Made by a program: the position numbers and the translations under genes
DNA from: Caloramator quimbayensis
Lineage (GTDB): Bacteria > Bacillota > Clostridia > Clostridiales > Caloramatoraceae
Assembly (NCBI RefSeq): GCF_900167605.1
Contig: NZ_FUYH01000012.1
Location: 40,168 to 104,167 of the forward strand
Length of the DNA stretch: 64,000 bases
Direction of reading: 5' to 3'
Shown: positions 38,021-47,839 of the stretch, piece after piece
Numbering within the stretch: the stretch's first letter is position 1
Layout of the letters: each line of letters opens with the position of its first letter
Notes under the pieces: model-generated
What the model was told of the DNA's origin: nothing
Database searches by the model: none
The model's input: the letters and a program-made list of their open reading frames with translations, nothing else

Positions 38021-38036
38021 TGTCGAATATTTGACA
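38021..38036. promoter_or_regulatory. PrdR-type upstream site 3 (TGTC-N8-GACA)
   Basis: TGTCGAATATTTGACA, the most symmetric copy; its half-sites match those of site 1 in inverted order. Confidence 0.65.
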
Positions 38037-38092
38037 TTTAAAAATTATATTAACATTTTTATTTTTAACATTTTATAAAAACGTATTCGCAT

Positions 38093-39841
38093 TTACGATA
38101 AATTATATTGATTTAGCTTATAATATAAAGTTGTACGCTTTATGTTGAGCATTTTTGCTGCTTTTTGTTTGTTTCCATTCGTCAATTTTAATATTTTTAT
38201 TATAGTTTCTTTTTCTACCTTTTCAACTATTTTTTGAAGATCGTATTCATTTTCTTCAACTTCAACCTTTTGTATTCCTACGTTTAGAATATATTCTGGA
38301 ATGCAGTTTATTGTTATATTTCCGTTATTGCACAAAATAACCATCCTTTGTATAACATTTTTAAGTTCCCTTATGTTGCCTTCCCAATTATAATTCTCTA
38401 ATACATCATAAACAGAATTATCAATGCTGTTTATTTTTATATCTTCTTCATCAGCCATTTGGTTAATAAATAAATTTATTAAATCTTTTATGTCCTCTTT
38501 TCTTTCTCTTAATGGAGGAAGTTCAATCTGCACAACTGCAAGCCTATAAAAAAGGTCATCTCTGAATTTGTTTTCCTTCATCATTTTTTTTAAATCTTTA
38601 TTTGTCGCAGCAATAATTCTCGTATTAGTTGGTATACCCTTTTCACTGCCAAGCCTGTATATTATTCCATCCTGTAATACTCTTAATAATTTTGCCTGCA
38701 TCTCAAAGGGCATATCTCCAATTTCATCAAGAAATAATGTTCCGTTGTTAGCAAGCTCAAATTTACCCATTTTACCTTTTTTAGCTGCACCGGTAAAAGC
38801 TCCTTCAACATAGCCAAACAGCTCACTTTCAAGGAGCTGCTCTGGTATTGCGCTGCAGTTTACAGCAACAAAATTTCCAGTTCTGCCGCTCGCTTCATGT
38901 ATTGCCTTTGCGAATACCTCTTTACCTGTACCGCTTTCTCCAGTTATTAATATGCTTGCTGAAGTATGGGAAACTCTTTGGGCAAGGGCTATTGCATCTA
39001 TTATTTTTTTATTTTTCCCATATATATTTGAAAAACTATACTTTTTAGAAATTTCCTTTTTATACGCATCTTCAAGAAATTCAACCTTTTCCTTTTCACT
39101 CTCAAGCTGCTTAGATAAATTTACAACTTCCGTTATATCTCTATCAGTTGTAACTACAGCAATAAGTTCATTGCTCGAATTGAATATAGGTATTGCACTC
39201 AAAATAACGCTTTTCCCTTTTACAGGCTCATGCTGCATATTTTCAATAGGTTTTTTTTCCTTTAAAACCTTAAGAGTCATTGCATTAGGGAAAAAATCAG
39301 CGATATCCTTTCCAATTATCTCCTCAGATTTTATGTTATATAGGTTCTCAGCACTTTTATTCCAATATATAACATTGCCTTTGCTATCAGATATACATAT
39401 CGCTTCATGAATATTGTCTATTATGTTATTTTGAAAATCAAAAAGCTCATTCATCTTAATATAAAAGGTATCTCTTATGTTATTAGCTGTTAAAATTCCT
39501 ATTACTTTTCCATTCTCAACAATAGGAAGTCTTCCAATGTTTTTCTTTATCATCAAATCCCTTGCATCTTTAACAGAAAAATCCGGTCCTATTACTAAAA
39601 CATCTTTTATTATATATTTTTCAATAGGTTCATCAAAGCTTACATCTAATTTTTTAATCTTTGATAAATCATACTTTGTAAATAGTCCCACAATATGCTC
39701 ATTTTCATCCATAACTATTACTTCATCTTTAAAAGCTCTTATCATTTTATTCATAACAGAGTTAATGCTTTCAGTTGGCAGTGCTTTTAAAAAATCTACT
39801 GTCATTATATCCTTTACCTTAAAAAACAAGTCTGCTATCAT
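38093..39841 (-). CDS. prdR: Sigma-54-dependent proline-responsive regulator PrdR
   Basis: A 582-residue bacterial enhancer-binding protein. Domains: two CBS repeats (about 1-125; VKDIMTVDFLK and IKDVLVIGPDFSV), a PAS sensor (about 130-245), an AAA+ domain with Walker A GESGTGKE, the sigma-54 contact loop GAFTGA and DEIGDM, and a C-terminal Fis-type helix-turn-helix (NGNKQKAAKMLNIKRTTLYYK). CBS+PAS+AAA+HTH matches PrdR, which activates prd genes in response to proline in Clostridioides difficile. It lies directly upstream of the operon whose promoter carries -24/-12 elements. 37 bp after dapB with no clear terminator between. Confidence 0.93.
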   Translation of the reverse strand: MIADLFFKVKDIMTVDFLKALPTESINSVMNKMIRAFKDEVIVMDENEHIVGLFTKYDLSKIKKLDVSFDEPIEKYIIKDVLVIGPDFSVKDARDLMIKKNIGRLPIVENGKVIGILTANNIRDTFYIKMNELFDFQNNIIDNIHEAICISDSKGNVIYWNKSAENLYNIKSEEIIGKDIADFFPNAMTLKVLKEKKPIENMQHEPVKGKSVILSAIPIFNSSNELIAVVTTDRDITEVVNLSKQLESEKEKVEFLEDAYKKEISKKYSFSNIYGKNKKIIDAIALAQRVSHTSASILITGESGTGKEVFAKAIHEASGRTGNFVAVNCSAIPEQLLESELFGYVEGAFTGAAKKGKMGKFELANNGTLFLDEIGDMPFEMQAKLLRVLQDGIIYRLGSEKGIPTNTRIIAATNKDLKKMMKENKFRDDLFYRLAVVQIELPPLRERKEDIKDLINLFINQMADEEDIKINSIDNSVYDVLENYNWEGNIRELKNVIQRMVILCNNGNITINCIPEYILNVGIQKVEVEENEYDLQKIVEKVEKETIIKILKLTNGNKQKAAKMLNIKRTTLYYKLNQYNLS

Positions 39842-39878
39842 TTTAAAGCCCCCTTACTGTTGTCCTAAGTATAAAAAA

Positions 39879-40682
39879 TTACTCCTCAATACCCAAAACA
39901 TCCTTTACTGTATATAATCCTGCTTTTTTATTTTGAAGAAAAGCAGCACAATCACAGGCACCTTGAGCAAAGCATTCCCAATTATGTGCATGATGAGTAA
40001 TTTCAAGTCTTTCTCCTAAAAGACCAAAAATAACTGTATGGCTGCTTGATATATCACCGGATCTTATTGAGTGATAGCCTATACTCTTAGGAATTCTTTC
40101 ACCCTTTCCTCGTCTTCCATATACCGCTATATCCTCTAATTTTTTGCCAAGTTCCTTCGCAATAACACTTCCCATTTCTTTAGATGTTCCGCTTGGAGCA
40201 TCCTTTTTGTTTCTATCGTGCATCTCTATAATTTCAATATCTGAAATGTTTCCTATTGTTTTTGCAGTAATTTCGAGAAGTTTATACATAAGATTTACAA
40301 CTCTTGATGTATTAGCAGCAAGTACAATTGGTATCTCATTTGAATATTCTTTTATAATGTTTATTTCTTCCTGCGAAAAACCAGTAGTACCGCATACAAC
40401 TGCCTTTTTATGCTTTACCGCTGATTTTATGACATTTATTGATACTTCAGGAAATGTATAATCAATTATCACATCACACTTATCTATTATTTTTTCAATA
40501 TCATCAACTACAACTGCTCCTAGGTTTTTCCCTATTTTTGTTATTTCTCCAACATCCCTTCCTATGTAATCCCTTCCTTTTGGTGCTACAGCTCCAACTA
40601 TTTTCATGTCGTTTCTATTTGAAATAACTTCAACTATTAACCTGCCCATTTTTCCAGCAGGACCAATTACTACAATATTCAT
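39879..40682 (-). CDS. dapB: 4-hydroxy-tetrahydrodipicolinate reductase
   Basis: A 267-residue NAD(P)H-dependent reductase of the lysine/diaminopimelate pathway. It has the N-terminal nucleotide-binding GPAGKMGR, the conserved IIEMHDRNKKDAPSGTS with the catalytic Lys, and HHAHNWECFAQGA near the end (partial variation of the family C-terminus). I choose the second ATG (40680-40682), 6 nt after GGAGG; the ATG just before it is too close. Same pathway as the dapL-like gene and dapF at 17-20 kb. Confidence 0.95.
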   Translation of the reverse strand: MNIVVIGPAGKMGRLIVEVISNRNDMKIVGAVAPKGRDYIGRDVGEITKIGKNLGAVVVDDIEKIIDKCDVIIDYTFPEVSINVIKSAVKHKKAVVCGTTGFSQEEINIIKEYSNEIPIVLAANTSRVVNLMYKLLEITAKTIGNISDIEIIEMHDRNKKDAPSGTSKEMGSVIAKELGKKLEDIAVYGRRGKGERIPKSIGYHSIRSGDISSSHTVIFGLLGERLEITHHAHNWECFAQGACDCAAFLQNKKAGLYTVKDVLGIEE

Positions 40683-40780
40683 CATAATCCTCCATATATT
40701 TTCATAATTTTCTTTATTTTTATATAATATTGTATAATATTTTTTAATAAAAATAAAGATAATTATATATTTTTTTAATA

Positions 40781-41656
40781 CTATTCTTCATCATTAAAAT
40801 CATAAAAATCGAGGTAAGAATACTTATTACCATTTTTCTGCCATCCTAAAATTGAATTTAAATTTACATTCTGAGTAGCTCTAAAAATGAATTTATCAAT
40901 ATCTTTATATTTTATTTTTAAATCTTTAATTAAATCCTTAATCTCATATCGCTTATTTCCTGTTCTTTGTGCAGCAACCATACAGGCGCAATTTATAGGC
41001 ATAATGCCGCTTTCTTTGGTATAACATTCAATATAGTGTTCTTTTATTAAATAAAGGGGTCTTATAAGCTCAATACCTTCAAAATTTTTTGATTTCAATT
41101 TAGGAAGCATAGTTTTAAAGCATCCTGTATAAAAAATATTTAAAAGTACCGTTTCAATAACATCATCAAAATGATGTCCTAAAGCAAGCTTATTGCATCC
41201 AAGTTCTTTAGCTTTAGAATAAAGTGCACCTCTTCTCATTTTTGCACACATAAAGCATGGGTAATCCTTTGCAATTCTATCTACTATCTCAAATATTCCC
41301 GATTCATAAATATGTATAGGAATATTTAAGTAATTGCAGTTATCAATTAAAAGCTCTTTTATGCTTTCATGATATCCAGGATCAGCTACTATAAATTCAA
41401 TTTCAAAATCAACTTTTTTAGTTCTTTTATATTGCTGAAAAAGTTTTGCCATAAGAAGGCTGTCTTTACCCCCAGATACCGCAACTGCAATTCTATCTCC
41501 ATTTTCAATCAAACTGTATTCAGAAACTGCCTTTATAAAATTTCCCCATATATGATGTCTGAATTTTGTTGTTATGCTTCTTTCTATTTCAAAAAGAGGC
41601 TTTCTTTCATTATCTGGGATTAATACTTTACATCTGCTGTTTGATATTCCGCTCAA
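40781..41656 (-). CDS. TtcA/TilS-like PP-loop tRNA-thiolation family ATPase
   Basis: A 291-residue PP-loop enzyme (SGGKDS at 61-66). A CX2C pair Cys134/Cys137 (PCFMCAKMRRG) and a further Cys223/Cys225 match the Fe-S-binding cysteines of TtcA-type enzymes that make 2-thiocytidine at tRNA position 32. TtcA itself is rare in Firmicutes, so another thiolation or sulfur-transfer substrate is possible. I choose TTG 41654-41656 with GGAGG 7 nt upstream; an ATG five codons earlier would place the ribosome site inside the gene. Confidence 0.8.
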   Translation of the reverse strand: MSGISNSRCKVLIPDNERKPLFEIERSITTKFRHHIWGNFIKAVSEYSLIENGDRIAVAVSGGKDSLLMAKLFQQYKRTKKVDFEIEFIVADPGYHESIKELLIDNCNYLNIPIHIYESGIFEIVDRIAKDYPCFMCAKMRRGALYSKAKELGCNKLALGHHFDDVIETVLLNIFYTGCFKTMLPKLKSKNFEGIELIRPLYLIKEHYIECYTKESGIMPINCACMVAAQRTGNKRYEIKDLIKDLKIKYKDIDKFIFRATQNVNLNSILGWQKNGNKYSYLDFYDFNDEE

Positions 41657-41710
41657 AATATCTCCTCCCATACTATTTTTACTTTATTTATTGTAAAGCA
41701 TATTTTATTA

Positions 41711-41738
41711 TTGTCAAATCCTTATAATAACTCATAAT
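41711..41738 (+). promoter_or_regulatory. Putative promoter of the orphan kinase-like gene
   Basis: TTGTCA (41711-41716), 16-bp spacer, CATAAT (41733-41738), 30 bp before the ATG. Confidence 0.45.
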
Positions 41739-41768
41739 ATATACAAATGCTGAATTTAGGGAGATAGC

Positions 41769-42365
41769 ATGGGAAATAGATTATATAAAAAATATATAGA
41801 AAAATTTGATATTAATCTTCTCGACTGCAAATTTCTCGGAAAAGGTCACAATGGAATGGTCTATCTTCTTCCCGAAGGAAAGGTTATAAAAATATGCTTT
41901 GAAACATACAGCTGCGAACGTGAATACAAAATACTTGAAAGGATAAATAATAATAAATATTTTCCAAGAGTATACGGAATGTGCGGCAACTATATGATAA
42001 GAGACTATGTTGAGGGTATACCATTAAACAAATACATTAAAAGAAATGGACTTAGCAGAAAACTATCTAAAAATTTAATTAACCTTCTTATAGAATTTAA
42101 GAAACTTAATTTTTCAAAACAGGATATACGCTGTAAAGATATTATAGTTAAATCTGATGAGTCAGTAATGGTTATAGATCCTAAAAAATGCTATACAAAA
42201 AACAGAGATTTCCCAAGGCATTTAGTTAAAGGTCTATATAATCTTGGTGTATTAAACATATTTATTTCCGAGCTTTATGAGTATAAACCGGATTTATATA
42301 AATCTTGGATTGATAAGATTACAGATTATATAAAAAACACATATAGTCTAAAAGAAAGCGATTAA
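41769..42365 (+). CDS. Small protein-kinase-like protein
   Basis: A 198-residue protein with a compact kinase-like fold. A glycine-rich loop is visible (FLGKGHNGMVYLLPEG, about 22-37), then VIKIC with the ATP-binding Lys and a Glu in CEREYKIL. The canonical HRD and DFG motifs are not intact: the catalytic segment reads KQDIRCKDIIV and the metal-binding segment VMVIDPKKC, as in Bud32/RIO or fructosamine-kinase-like enzymes. Substrate unknown. GGGAG lies upstream of the ATG. Monocistronic, divergent from the TtcA-like gene. Confidence 0.7.
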   Translation: MGNRLYKKYIEKFDINLLDCKFLGKGHNGMVYLLPEGKVIKICFETYSCEREYKILERINNNKYFPRVYGMCGNYMIRDYVEGIPLNKYIKRNGLSRKLSKNLINLLIEFKKLNFSKQDIRCKDIIVKSDESVMVIDPKKCYTKNRDFPRHLVKGLYNLGVLNIFISELYEYKPDLYKSWIDKITDYIKNTYSLKESD

Positions 42366-42368
42366 TAT

Positions 42369-42404
42369 ATAGCCCATAATACAGCTTTAAAGTATTATGG
42401 GCTA
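42369..42404. terminator. Hairpin terminator between the kinase-like gene and glnS
   Basis: 13-bp stem TAGCCCATAATAC/GTATTATGGGCTA with a 9-nt loop. The two genes converge here; T-runs are weak. Confidence 0.65.
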
Positions 42405-42432
42405 AATAACATAAAGTATTAATATATCTTAA

Positions 42433-44154
42433 TTATTCCTTTGATATCTTTGCCCAGGTATCCTTTAATCCTACAACACGGTTAAATATTAAACTGCCCT
42501 CTTTTGAATATTTTGAATCGAGGCAAAAATAACCTGTTCTAAGGAACTGATATCTTTCTTTCAAATCAGCATTTAAAAGGCTTCTCTCAGCTTTACAGCC
42601 TTTTAAAACTTCTAAGGAATCTTTGTTTATATAATCTGTAAATTCCTTACCTTCAGTATCATCCGATGGGTTTGCAGCTGTAAACAGATTATTATAGAGC
42701 CTTACCTCAATATCAATAGCATGCTGTGCAGATACCCAGTGTATAGTACCCTTTACCTTTCTTCCATCAGGAGATTCTCCTCCTCTTGAAGCAGGGTCGT
42801 AAGTACAATGAAGTTCTACTATTTCACCATTTTCATCCTTAACAACACTGTTGCATTTTATAAAATATGCATTTTTAAGTCTAACCTCTCCCCCAACAGT
42901 AAGGCGGAAGAATTTCTTTGGAGGATTTTCCATAAAGTCATACTTTTCAATATATATAACCTTTGAAAAAGGAACCTTCCTCGTGCCTGCCTCTAAATCC
43001 TCTGGGTTGTTTTCTATATCAAACTCCTCAACCATATCATCAGGATAATTGTCTATTACAACTTTAAGAGGTCTTAGGACAGTCATTACTCTTTTAGCTC
43101 TTTTATTCAAATCTTCCCTTATGCAATGCTCTAAAACTCCAATATCAACTATACTGTCAGCCTTTGCTACACCTATCCTGTTGCAGAAATCCCTTATAGA
43201 CTCAGGGGTATATCCTCTCCTCCTAAGACCTGAAATAGTTGGCATCCTTGGATCATCCCAGCCGTCAACATAACCTTCCTTTACAAGCTTTAAAAGTTTT
43301 CTTTTGCTCATAACAGTATAATTGAGGTTAAGCCTTGCAAATTCTATCTGCTTTGGAGGATTTCTGAGTTCAAGTTCTCTTAAAACCCAGTCATAAAGAG
43401 GACGGTGATCTTCAAATTCGAGAGTACATATAGAGTGCGTTATACCCTCAAGATAATCTGAAAGAGGATGAGCGAAATCATACATAGGATATATGCACCA
43501 CTTATCACCTGTTCTATGATGGGTTGCCCTTAAAATCCTATATATAACCGGATCTCTCATGTTAAGGTTTGGAGATGACATATCTATCTTTGCTCTTAAA
43601 ACCCTTGAACCATCGGGAAATTCTCCATTTTTCATTCTTTCAAATAAATCGAGGTTTTCTTCAACCGTTCTATCCCTATAAGGGCTGTTTTTTCCAGGCT
43701 GTGTTAGAGTTCCTCTATATTCTCTTATTTCATCAGCGCTTAAATCACACACATATGCCTTTCCTTTTTTAATTAACTCCACAGCAAATTCGTATAGCTT
43801 ATCAAAATAATCCGAGGCATAATACATTCTGTCTCCCCAGTCAAAACCAAGCCAGCGAACATCTTCCATTATGGATTCAACATATTCAGTATCCTCTTTG
43901 CTTGGATTTGTATCATCAAATCTTAAGTTGCACAGTCCATTATTGTACTGTGCTATTCCAAAATTAAGGCATATTGATTTAGCATGACCTATATGAAGAT
44001 AGCCATTCGGCTCTGGAGGAAAACGGGTATGTACCTTTTGTCCATAGGTATTTTCCTCCATATCTTTATTTATTATATCCTGAATGAAATTGGAATAAGT
44101 TTTTTTAGAGTTTTCATCATTGAGTACTTCTTCATTATTAATTTTATCCACCAT
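42433..44154 (-). CDS. glnS: Glutaminyl-tRNA synthetase
   Basis: A 573-residue class I synthetase charging tRNA-Gln directly. The N-terminal HIGH motif is [15 protein letters not shown], the KMSKS-like motif is [10 protein letters not shown], followed by the two-barrel anticodon-binding domain. Many Firmicutes lack GlnS and use Glu-tRNA amidation instead, but clostridia often have it. It is controlled by the T-box leader upstream (44180-44428). ATG with AGGAGG upstream. Confidence 0.97.
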   Translation of the reverse strand: MVDKINNEEVLNDENSKKTYSNFIQDIINKDMEENTYGQKVHTRFPPEPNGYLHIGHAKSICLNFGIAQYNNGLCNLRFDDTNPSKEDTEYVESIMEDVRWLGFDWGDRMYYASDYFDKLYEFAVELIKKGKAYVCDLSADEIREYRGTLTQPGKNSPYRDRTVEENLDLFERMKNGEFPDGSRVLRAKIDMSSPNLNMRDPVIYRILRATHHRTGDKWCIYPMYDFAHPLSDYLEGITHSICTLEFEDHRPLYDWVLRELELRNPPKQIEFARLNLNYTVMSKRKLLKLVKEGYVDGWDDPRMPTISGLRRRGYTPESIRDFCNRIGVAKADSIVDIGVLEHCIREDLNKRAKRVMTVLRPLKVVIDNYPDDMVEEFDIENNPEDLEAGTRKVPFSKVIYIEKYDFMENPPKKFFRLTVGGEVRLKNAYFIKCNSVVKDENGEIVELHCTYDPASRGGESPDGRKVKGTIHWVSAQHAIDIEVRLYNNLFTAANPSDDTEGKEFTDYINKDSLEVLKGCKAERSLLNADLKERYQFLRTGYFCLDSKYSKEGSLIFNRVVGLKDTWAKISKE

Positions 44155-44179
44155 TTTAAAACCTCCTGTTTTTATGTAT

Positions 44180-44428
44180 AAACAAAAAAACCTTTAATCC
44201 TGATATAGGACGAAAGGTTTTAGCTTCCGCGGTACCACCTATTTTGGCAATGCCCACTTTATACTCTCTTTAACGGGAGAAACCGCCGGATTTACTTGGC
44301 TAACCCTTTTTCAATCCAGTGCTCAAAGGCCTGTTTCAATAAAAAACCATACCGGATTCCCACCATCACCGGCTCTCTTGAATGGTACTTCTACCTACTT
44401 ATCCTTTTCATCGCATGAATATATTTAT
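44180..44428 (-). promoter_or_regulatory. T-box riboswitch leader of glnS
   Basis: The T-box element AGGTGGTACCGCGG lies at 44227-44240 (minus strand), followed by the intrinsic terminator at 44183-44223. Upstream is a long stem I region with AGAGAG and GGTGATGGTGGG elements. A CAG triplet (44331-44333, in GAAACAGGCC) is a candidate glutamine specifier codon. Uncharged tRNA-Gln should favour the antiterminator and glnS expression. Confidence 0.9.
44183..44223 (-). terminator. T-box-controlled terminator of glnS
   Basis: Stem AAACCTTT-GTCC/GGAT-AAAGGTTT type hairpin with a T7 run on the minus strand, immediately after the T-box sequence. Confidence 0.85.
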
Positions 44429-44432
44429 TTCA

Positions 44433-44462
44433 ATTATAGTATTATTATAAAAAATATGTCAA
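44433..44462 (-). promoter_or_regulatory. Sigma-A promoter of the glnS T-box transcript
   Basis: Minus strand TTGACA (44457-44462), 18-bp spacer, TATAAT (44433-44438): both hexamers perfect. Confidence 0.85.
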
Positions 44463-44479
44463 GATACTTTAGCTAAAAT

Positions 44480-45871
44480 TTATATATTATATTCATCAAA
44501 CATATCGGGTATTAAAATATCAGCATTAGATATGACTTTTAGTTTATCTTTTAAACTTTCCTGCGCTTCAGGTTCCCCATGGATTATGAAAATACTTTCC
44601 CTAACTCCATTTTTAATATTTTTAACCCAATTTAATATACCATTTACATCTGCATGCCCAGAAAGTCCCTGTATGCTGTGAATTTTTGCTTTTACAACCA
44701 TCTTTTCTCCAAATATACTGACCTCTTTAGCTCCATCAAGTATTTTTCTTCCCAAAGTTCCTTCAGCCTGATATCCTACAAAAACTATAGATGATTCTTC
44801 TCTCCAGATGTTGTGTTTAAGATGATGTTTTATTCTGCCTGCTTCACACATTCCGCTTGAGGATATAATTACTACTCCTTTTTTTTCATTCAAAGCCATA
44901 GATTCCTCAGAAGTTTTTATAATATTTAAATTATCAAAGTTTATAGGATCAATATCATTATTTAATAATCTCAGCGCTTCCTCGTCATAGCATTCTTTAT
45001 GTTTTTCAAATATTTCTGTAGCCTGAATCCCGAGAGGACTATCCAAATAAATTTCAATATTTTTTAGCCTTTTTCTTTTTTCAATATCGATATAATAATT
45101 AAGAAGATATAATACTTCCTGAGTTCTTCCTACTGCAAAGGAAGGAATTATTACATTTCCGCCTCTTTCTATAGTATCAATTATTATATTGTATAAATCT
45201 TCCGACTCTTTTTCCGCTTCATGTATTCTATTTCCATAGGTTGATTCAATTATTAAATAATCAGTTTCATCTATATATTCATAATCCCTTATAATCGGTA
45301 TATTAAAATTGCCTAAATCTCCTGTAAAAGTTATCGTCTTTATTCTACCATTTTCTTTTATCTTCAAAACAACTAAACAAGAACCTAAAAGATGTCCTGC
45401 ATCCTTTAAGATAAAGCTTATATTTTCATCAATTCTTTCAATCTTTTCATAGGATAAAGGAAATAAATACTCATTTACCAATTCAGCATCTTCCATTTTA
45501 TATAGAGGTTCAACGGTTTCAAGACCCTTTCTCAATCTTTTTTTGTTGTCCCAAAGGGCTTCCTTTTCCTGTATGTGAGCACTGTCCTTTAGCATTATAT
45601 TTACAAGCTCTGAAGTTGCAGAAGTACAGTATATGCTTCCTTTAAAACCTTTTTTAATTAAAAGAGGTATTCTTCCGGAATGATCTATATGTGCGTGAGT
45701 TAGAATAATAAAATCCAATTCCTTGGGATTAAATGGAAAGTCCTCTTTGTTAAGTTCCTCTTTATTTCCCTGAAACATTCCGCAATCTATTAAAAACTTT
45801 CTTTTACATGTTTCAATATAACAACAGGAACCCGTAACCGTTCTTGCCGCACCGCAAAACTTTATTTTCAT
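44480..45871 (-). CDS. MBL-fold / beta-CASP RNA nuclease family protein
   Basis: A 463-residue metallo-beta-lactamase plus beta-CASP protein of the YSH1/CPSF-like group. The zinc motif is THAHIDHSGR; the beta-CASP insert follows with SFAVGRTQEVLYLL, SSSGMCEAGRI and the final GLSGHADVNG His motif. Proteins of this type are annotated as MBL-fold RNA exo- or endonucleases; the physiological RNA is unknown. Terminated by the hairpin in the glnS promoter region or by read-through; no separate terminator was seen. Confidence 0.88.
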   Translation of the reverse strand: MKIKFCGAARTVTGSCCYIETCKRKFLIDCGMFQGNKEELNKEDFPFNPKELDFIILTHAHIDHSGRIPLLIKKGFKGSIYCTSATSELVNIMLKDSAHIQEKEALWDNKKRLRKGLETVEPLYKMEDAELVNEYLFPLSYEKIERIDENISFILKDAGHLLGSCLVVLKIKENGRIKTITFTGDLGNFNIPIIRDYEYIDETDYLIIESTYGNRIHEAEKESEDLYNIIIDTIERGGNVIIPSFAVGRTQEVLYLLNYYIDIEKRKRLKNIEIYLDSPLGIQATEIFEKHKECYDEEALRLLNNDIDPINFDNLNIIKTSEESMALNEKKGVVIISSSGMCEAGRIKHHLKHNIWREESSIVFVGYQAEGTLGRKILDGAKEVSIFGEKMVVKAKIHSIQGLSGHADVNGILNWVKNIKNGVRESIFIIHGEPEAQESLKDKLKVISNADILIPDMFDEYNI

Positions 45872-45923
45872 AAAAATCCCCCTTAACCATTCTTATTTAA
45901 TTATATCACATAACTATTTATAA

Positions 45924-45955
45924 AAATATAAACACCGAACTTTCGGTGTTTATAT
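45924..45955 (-). terminator. Terminator of the chemoreceptor gene
   Basis: Stem TATAAACACCGAA/TTCGGTGTTTATA, short loop, T5 on the minus strand; the 5' arm overlaps the last codons. Confidence 0.85.
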
Positions 45956-47620
45956 GCAAATATCCGCCATAATAACTCCTTTAATTTGCCCTGAGTTATC
46001 TATATAGGGCATAGCAATAGCTATACAATAATTATATGAAACGTTTGAAATATATGGTTCAGTATTGTATTCTTTTCCCTTAATCGCTTCTTTAAAATAT
46101 GGTCTAAAGGAAAAATCCATATTGTTTTCATCTATTTTTTCTGTCGCTGATACCATTATTCCTTTATCATTCAATATACCTAAATATTCAAAATTTACTG
46201 CTTTATTTAATTTTTCCTTTAACATTTGTGACGCTTTATTTATATTCATATTATTTTCATTTAATTCCTTATTAATAGATTTTAACAGTTCAAATCCTGA
46301 TTTTATAGTTTGTCTTTCTTTTTCCCCTATTTTTATGTTTTGAATATAGGATTTTAACATTTTATCAATTCCATCTGCTGTAAAATTCATCTCTTTTACA
46401 AGGCCTGACATTTCAGTAATTGACGCAAGCTGCTCCTGTGCTGCTGCAGAAACTTCCTCAGAAAAAGCTACTGATTCCTGAATAGATGCTGATATATTTT
46501 CTACAAGAGCGCTTATATTTTTTGTCATCTCATAGGTCTCTTTTGCAAATTGGCTTATCTCATTTATAGAATCATATGTAGCCTTTGTTGAATTTATAAT
46601 ATCATTAAAGGAGTTCTTTGAAGCATTAGCAAAATTAATATCCTCTTTTATTTCCTGAGATTGAATATTAGCTTCTTCGGTTATTTTACTTATAGATGAC
46701 GTTATTTTTTCTATAATTGATTTTATTTCACTTGCTGAATTAGATGACTGCTCTGCAAGCTTCCTGACTTCCTCTGCAACAACCGAAAAACCTCTCCCAT
46801 GTTCTCCTGCCCTTGCTGCTTCAATGGCTGCGTTTAATGCAAGAAGATTTGTTCTATCGCTTATTTCTGTGATTACCGAGTTTATATTCTGTATTCTTTC
46901 TGCCTCAAGCTGTAAATCTTTTATATTGTTAACGAATTTTAAGCTTTCATCTCCAGTTTTCTGCATCTTTTCAATAAGCATTTCAAACACTCTCTGATTT
47001 TCCTTTATAATATCTGTCATTCTCTTTGCAATTTCTTCTGCTTTATTTACATTATCAAGTATATTTTTACTATTCTGTGCCATTATTATTACATCTTTAT
47101 TGGCACTTTCTGCTGATTGAGACTGCTTTGCTGCGCCCTCTGCAATTAGCTGTACAGAGTTTGCTATTTCATTTGCTGCCTTTTCTATGTTATCATTTCC
47201 ATCATGTATTGTACTTGCAAGTTCTCTATTTTTTTGAGATACCTGAGCGATATCACAAAGTATTTTTCTAAGATTTTTTACTATAGCATTAATTCCTTCT
47301 GCTACTTCTTTATTCTTACCTTTCGAATTTATGTTATGATTTAGCTGCCCTGAAACTATTGTTTCAATATCACTTTTTAACTCATCGTTATTTACAGGCA
47401 TAATTTTTTTTGATAAAAACCAAAATACAATGACTATAGCAAGAAAAATAACTGATAAAACAAATAAAATAATAAAATTAAAATTAGAAATTCCATAAAG
47501 AGTATTACTGCCTGATAAATACTTATATGCAGCAGAGGATATAATATAGCCTCCTGAAGCTAAAACTAATAATATCAAAAGAAGGCTTATTAAAATAATT
47601 GATTTCGAATTTTTCCACAT
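45950..47620 (-). CDS. Methyl-accepting chemotaxis protein with C-terminal Cache-like sensor
   Basis: A 556-residue chemoreceptor-like protein. Two transmembrane helices near the N-terminus (about 6-30 and 50-72) leave only a short loop outside. A HAMP-like region and the cytoplasmic signalling domain follow, with its tip [21 protein letters not shown]. After the signalling domain is about 120 residues resembling a Cache/PDC domain ([45 protein letters not shown]) in the cytoplasm, so the ligand is probably intracellular. ATG 47618-47620 with GGAGGGG upstream; the frame extends upstream without a ribosome site. Confidence 0.9.
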   Translation of the reverse strand: MWKNSKSIILISLLLILLVLASGGYIISSAAYKYLSGSNTLYGISNFNFIILFVLSVIFLAIVIVFWFLSKKIMPVNNDELKSDIETIVSGQLNHNINSKGKNKEVAEGINAIVKNLRKILCDIAQVSQKNRELASTIHDGNDNIEKAANEIANSVQLIAEGAAKQSQSAESANKDVIIMAQNSKNILDNVNKAEEIAKRMTDIIKENQRVFEMLIEKMQKTGDESLKFVNNIKDLQLEAERIQNINSVITEISDRTNLLALNAAIEAARAGEHGRGFSVVAEEVRKLAEQSSNSASEIKSIIEKITSSISKITEEANIQSQEIKEDINFANASKNSFNDIINSTKATYDSINEISQFAKETYEMTKNISALVENISASIQESVAFSEEVSAAAQEQLASITEMSGLVKEMNFTADGIDKMLKSYIQNIKIGEKERQTIKSGFELLKSINKELNENNMNINKASQMLKEKLNKAVNFEYLGILNDKGIMVSATEKIDENNMDFSFRPYFKEAIKGKEYNTEPYISNVSYNYCIAIAMPYIDNSGQIKGVIMADICI

Positions 47621-47784
47621 ATTACCCCTCCTAAATTTTACTATTTTATGATTAAAATTCGACATAAATATAATTTTTCCTTCATATAATGATATTTTTT
47701 TATCAAATTTTTAATAATAAGTTGAATATAAATAAATTCTAAATTTATAATAAGAAATTAATGATATTTTATTTTGATATAAAC

Positions 47785-47824
47785 AAAAAAACTTTTGAGA
47801 ATTAGAATTCTTCTCAAAAGTTCT
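47785..47824 (-). terminator. Terminator of rmuC
   Basis: 12-bp stem AACTTTTGAGAA with a 9-nt loop and a T7 run on the minus strand. Confidence 0.85.
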
Positions 47825-47839
47825 TTGGTATTAAACTTA

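Noticed and set aside
44480..45871. Assignment of the MBL/beta-CASP gene as RNase J
   Set aside because: It is shorter (463 residues) and has CPSF-like motifs; RNase J is about 550 residues with a different C-terminal domain.
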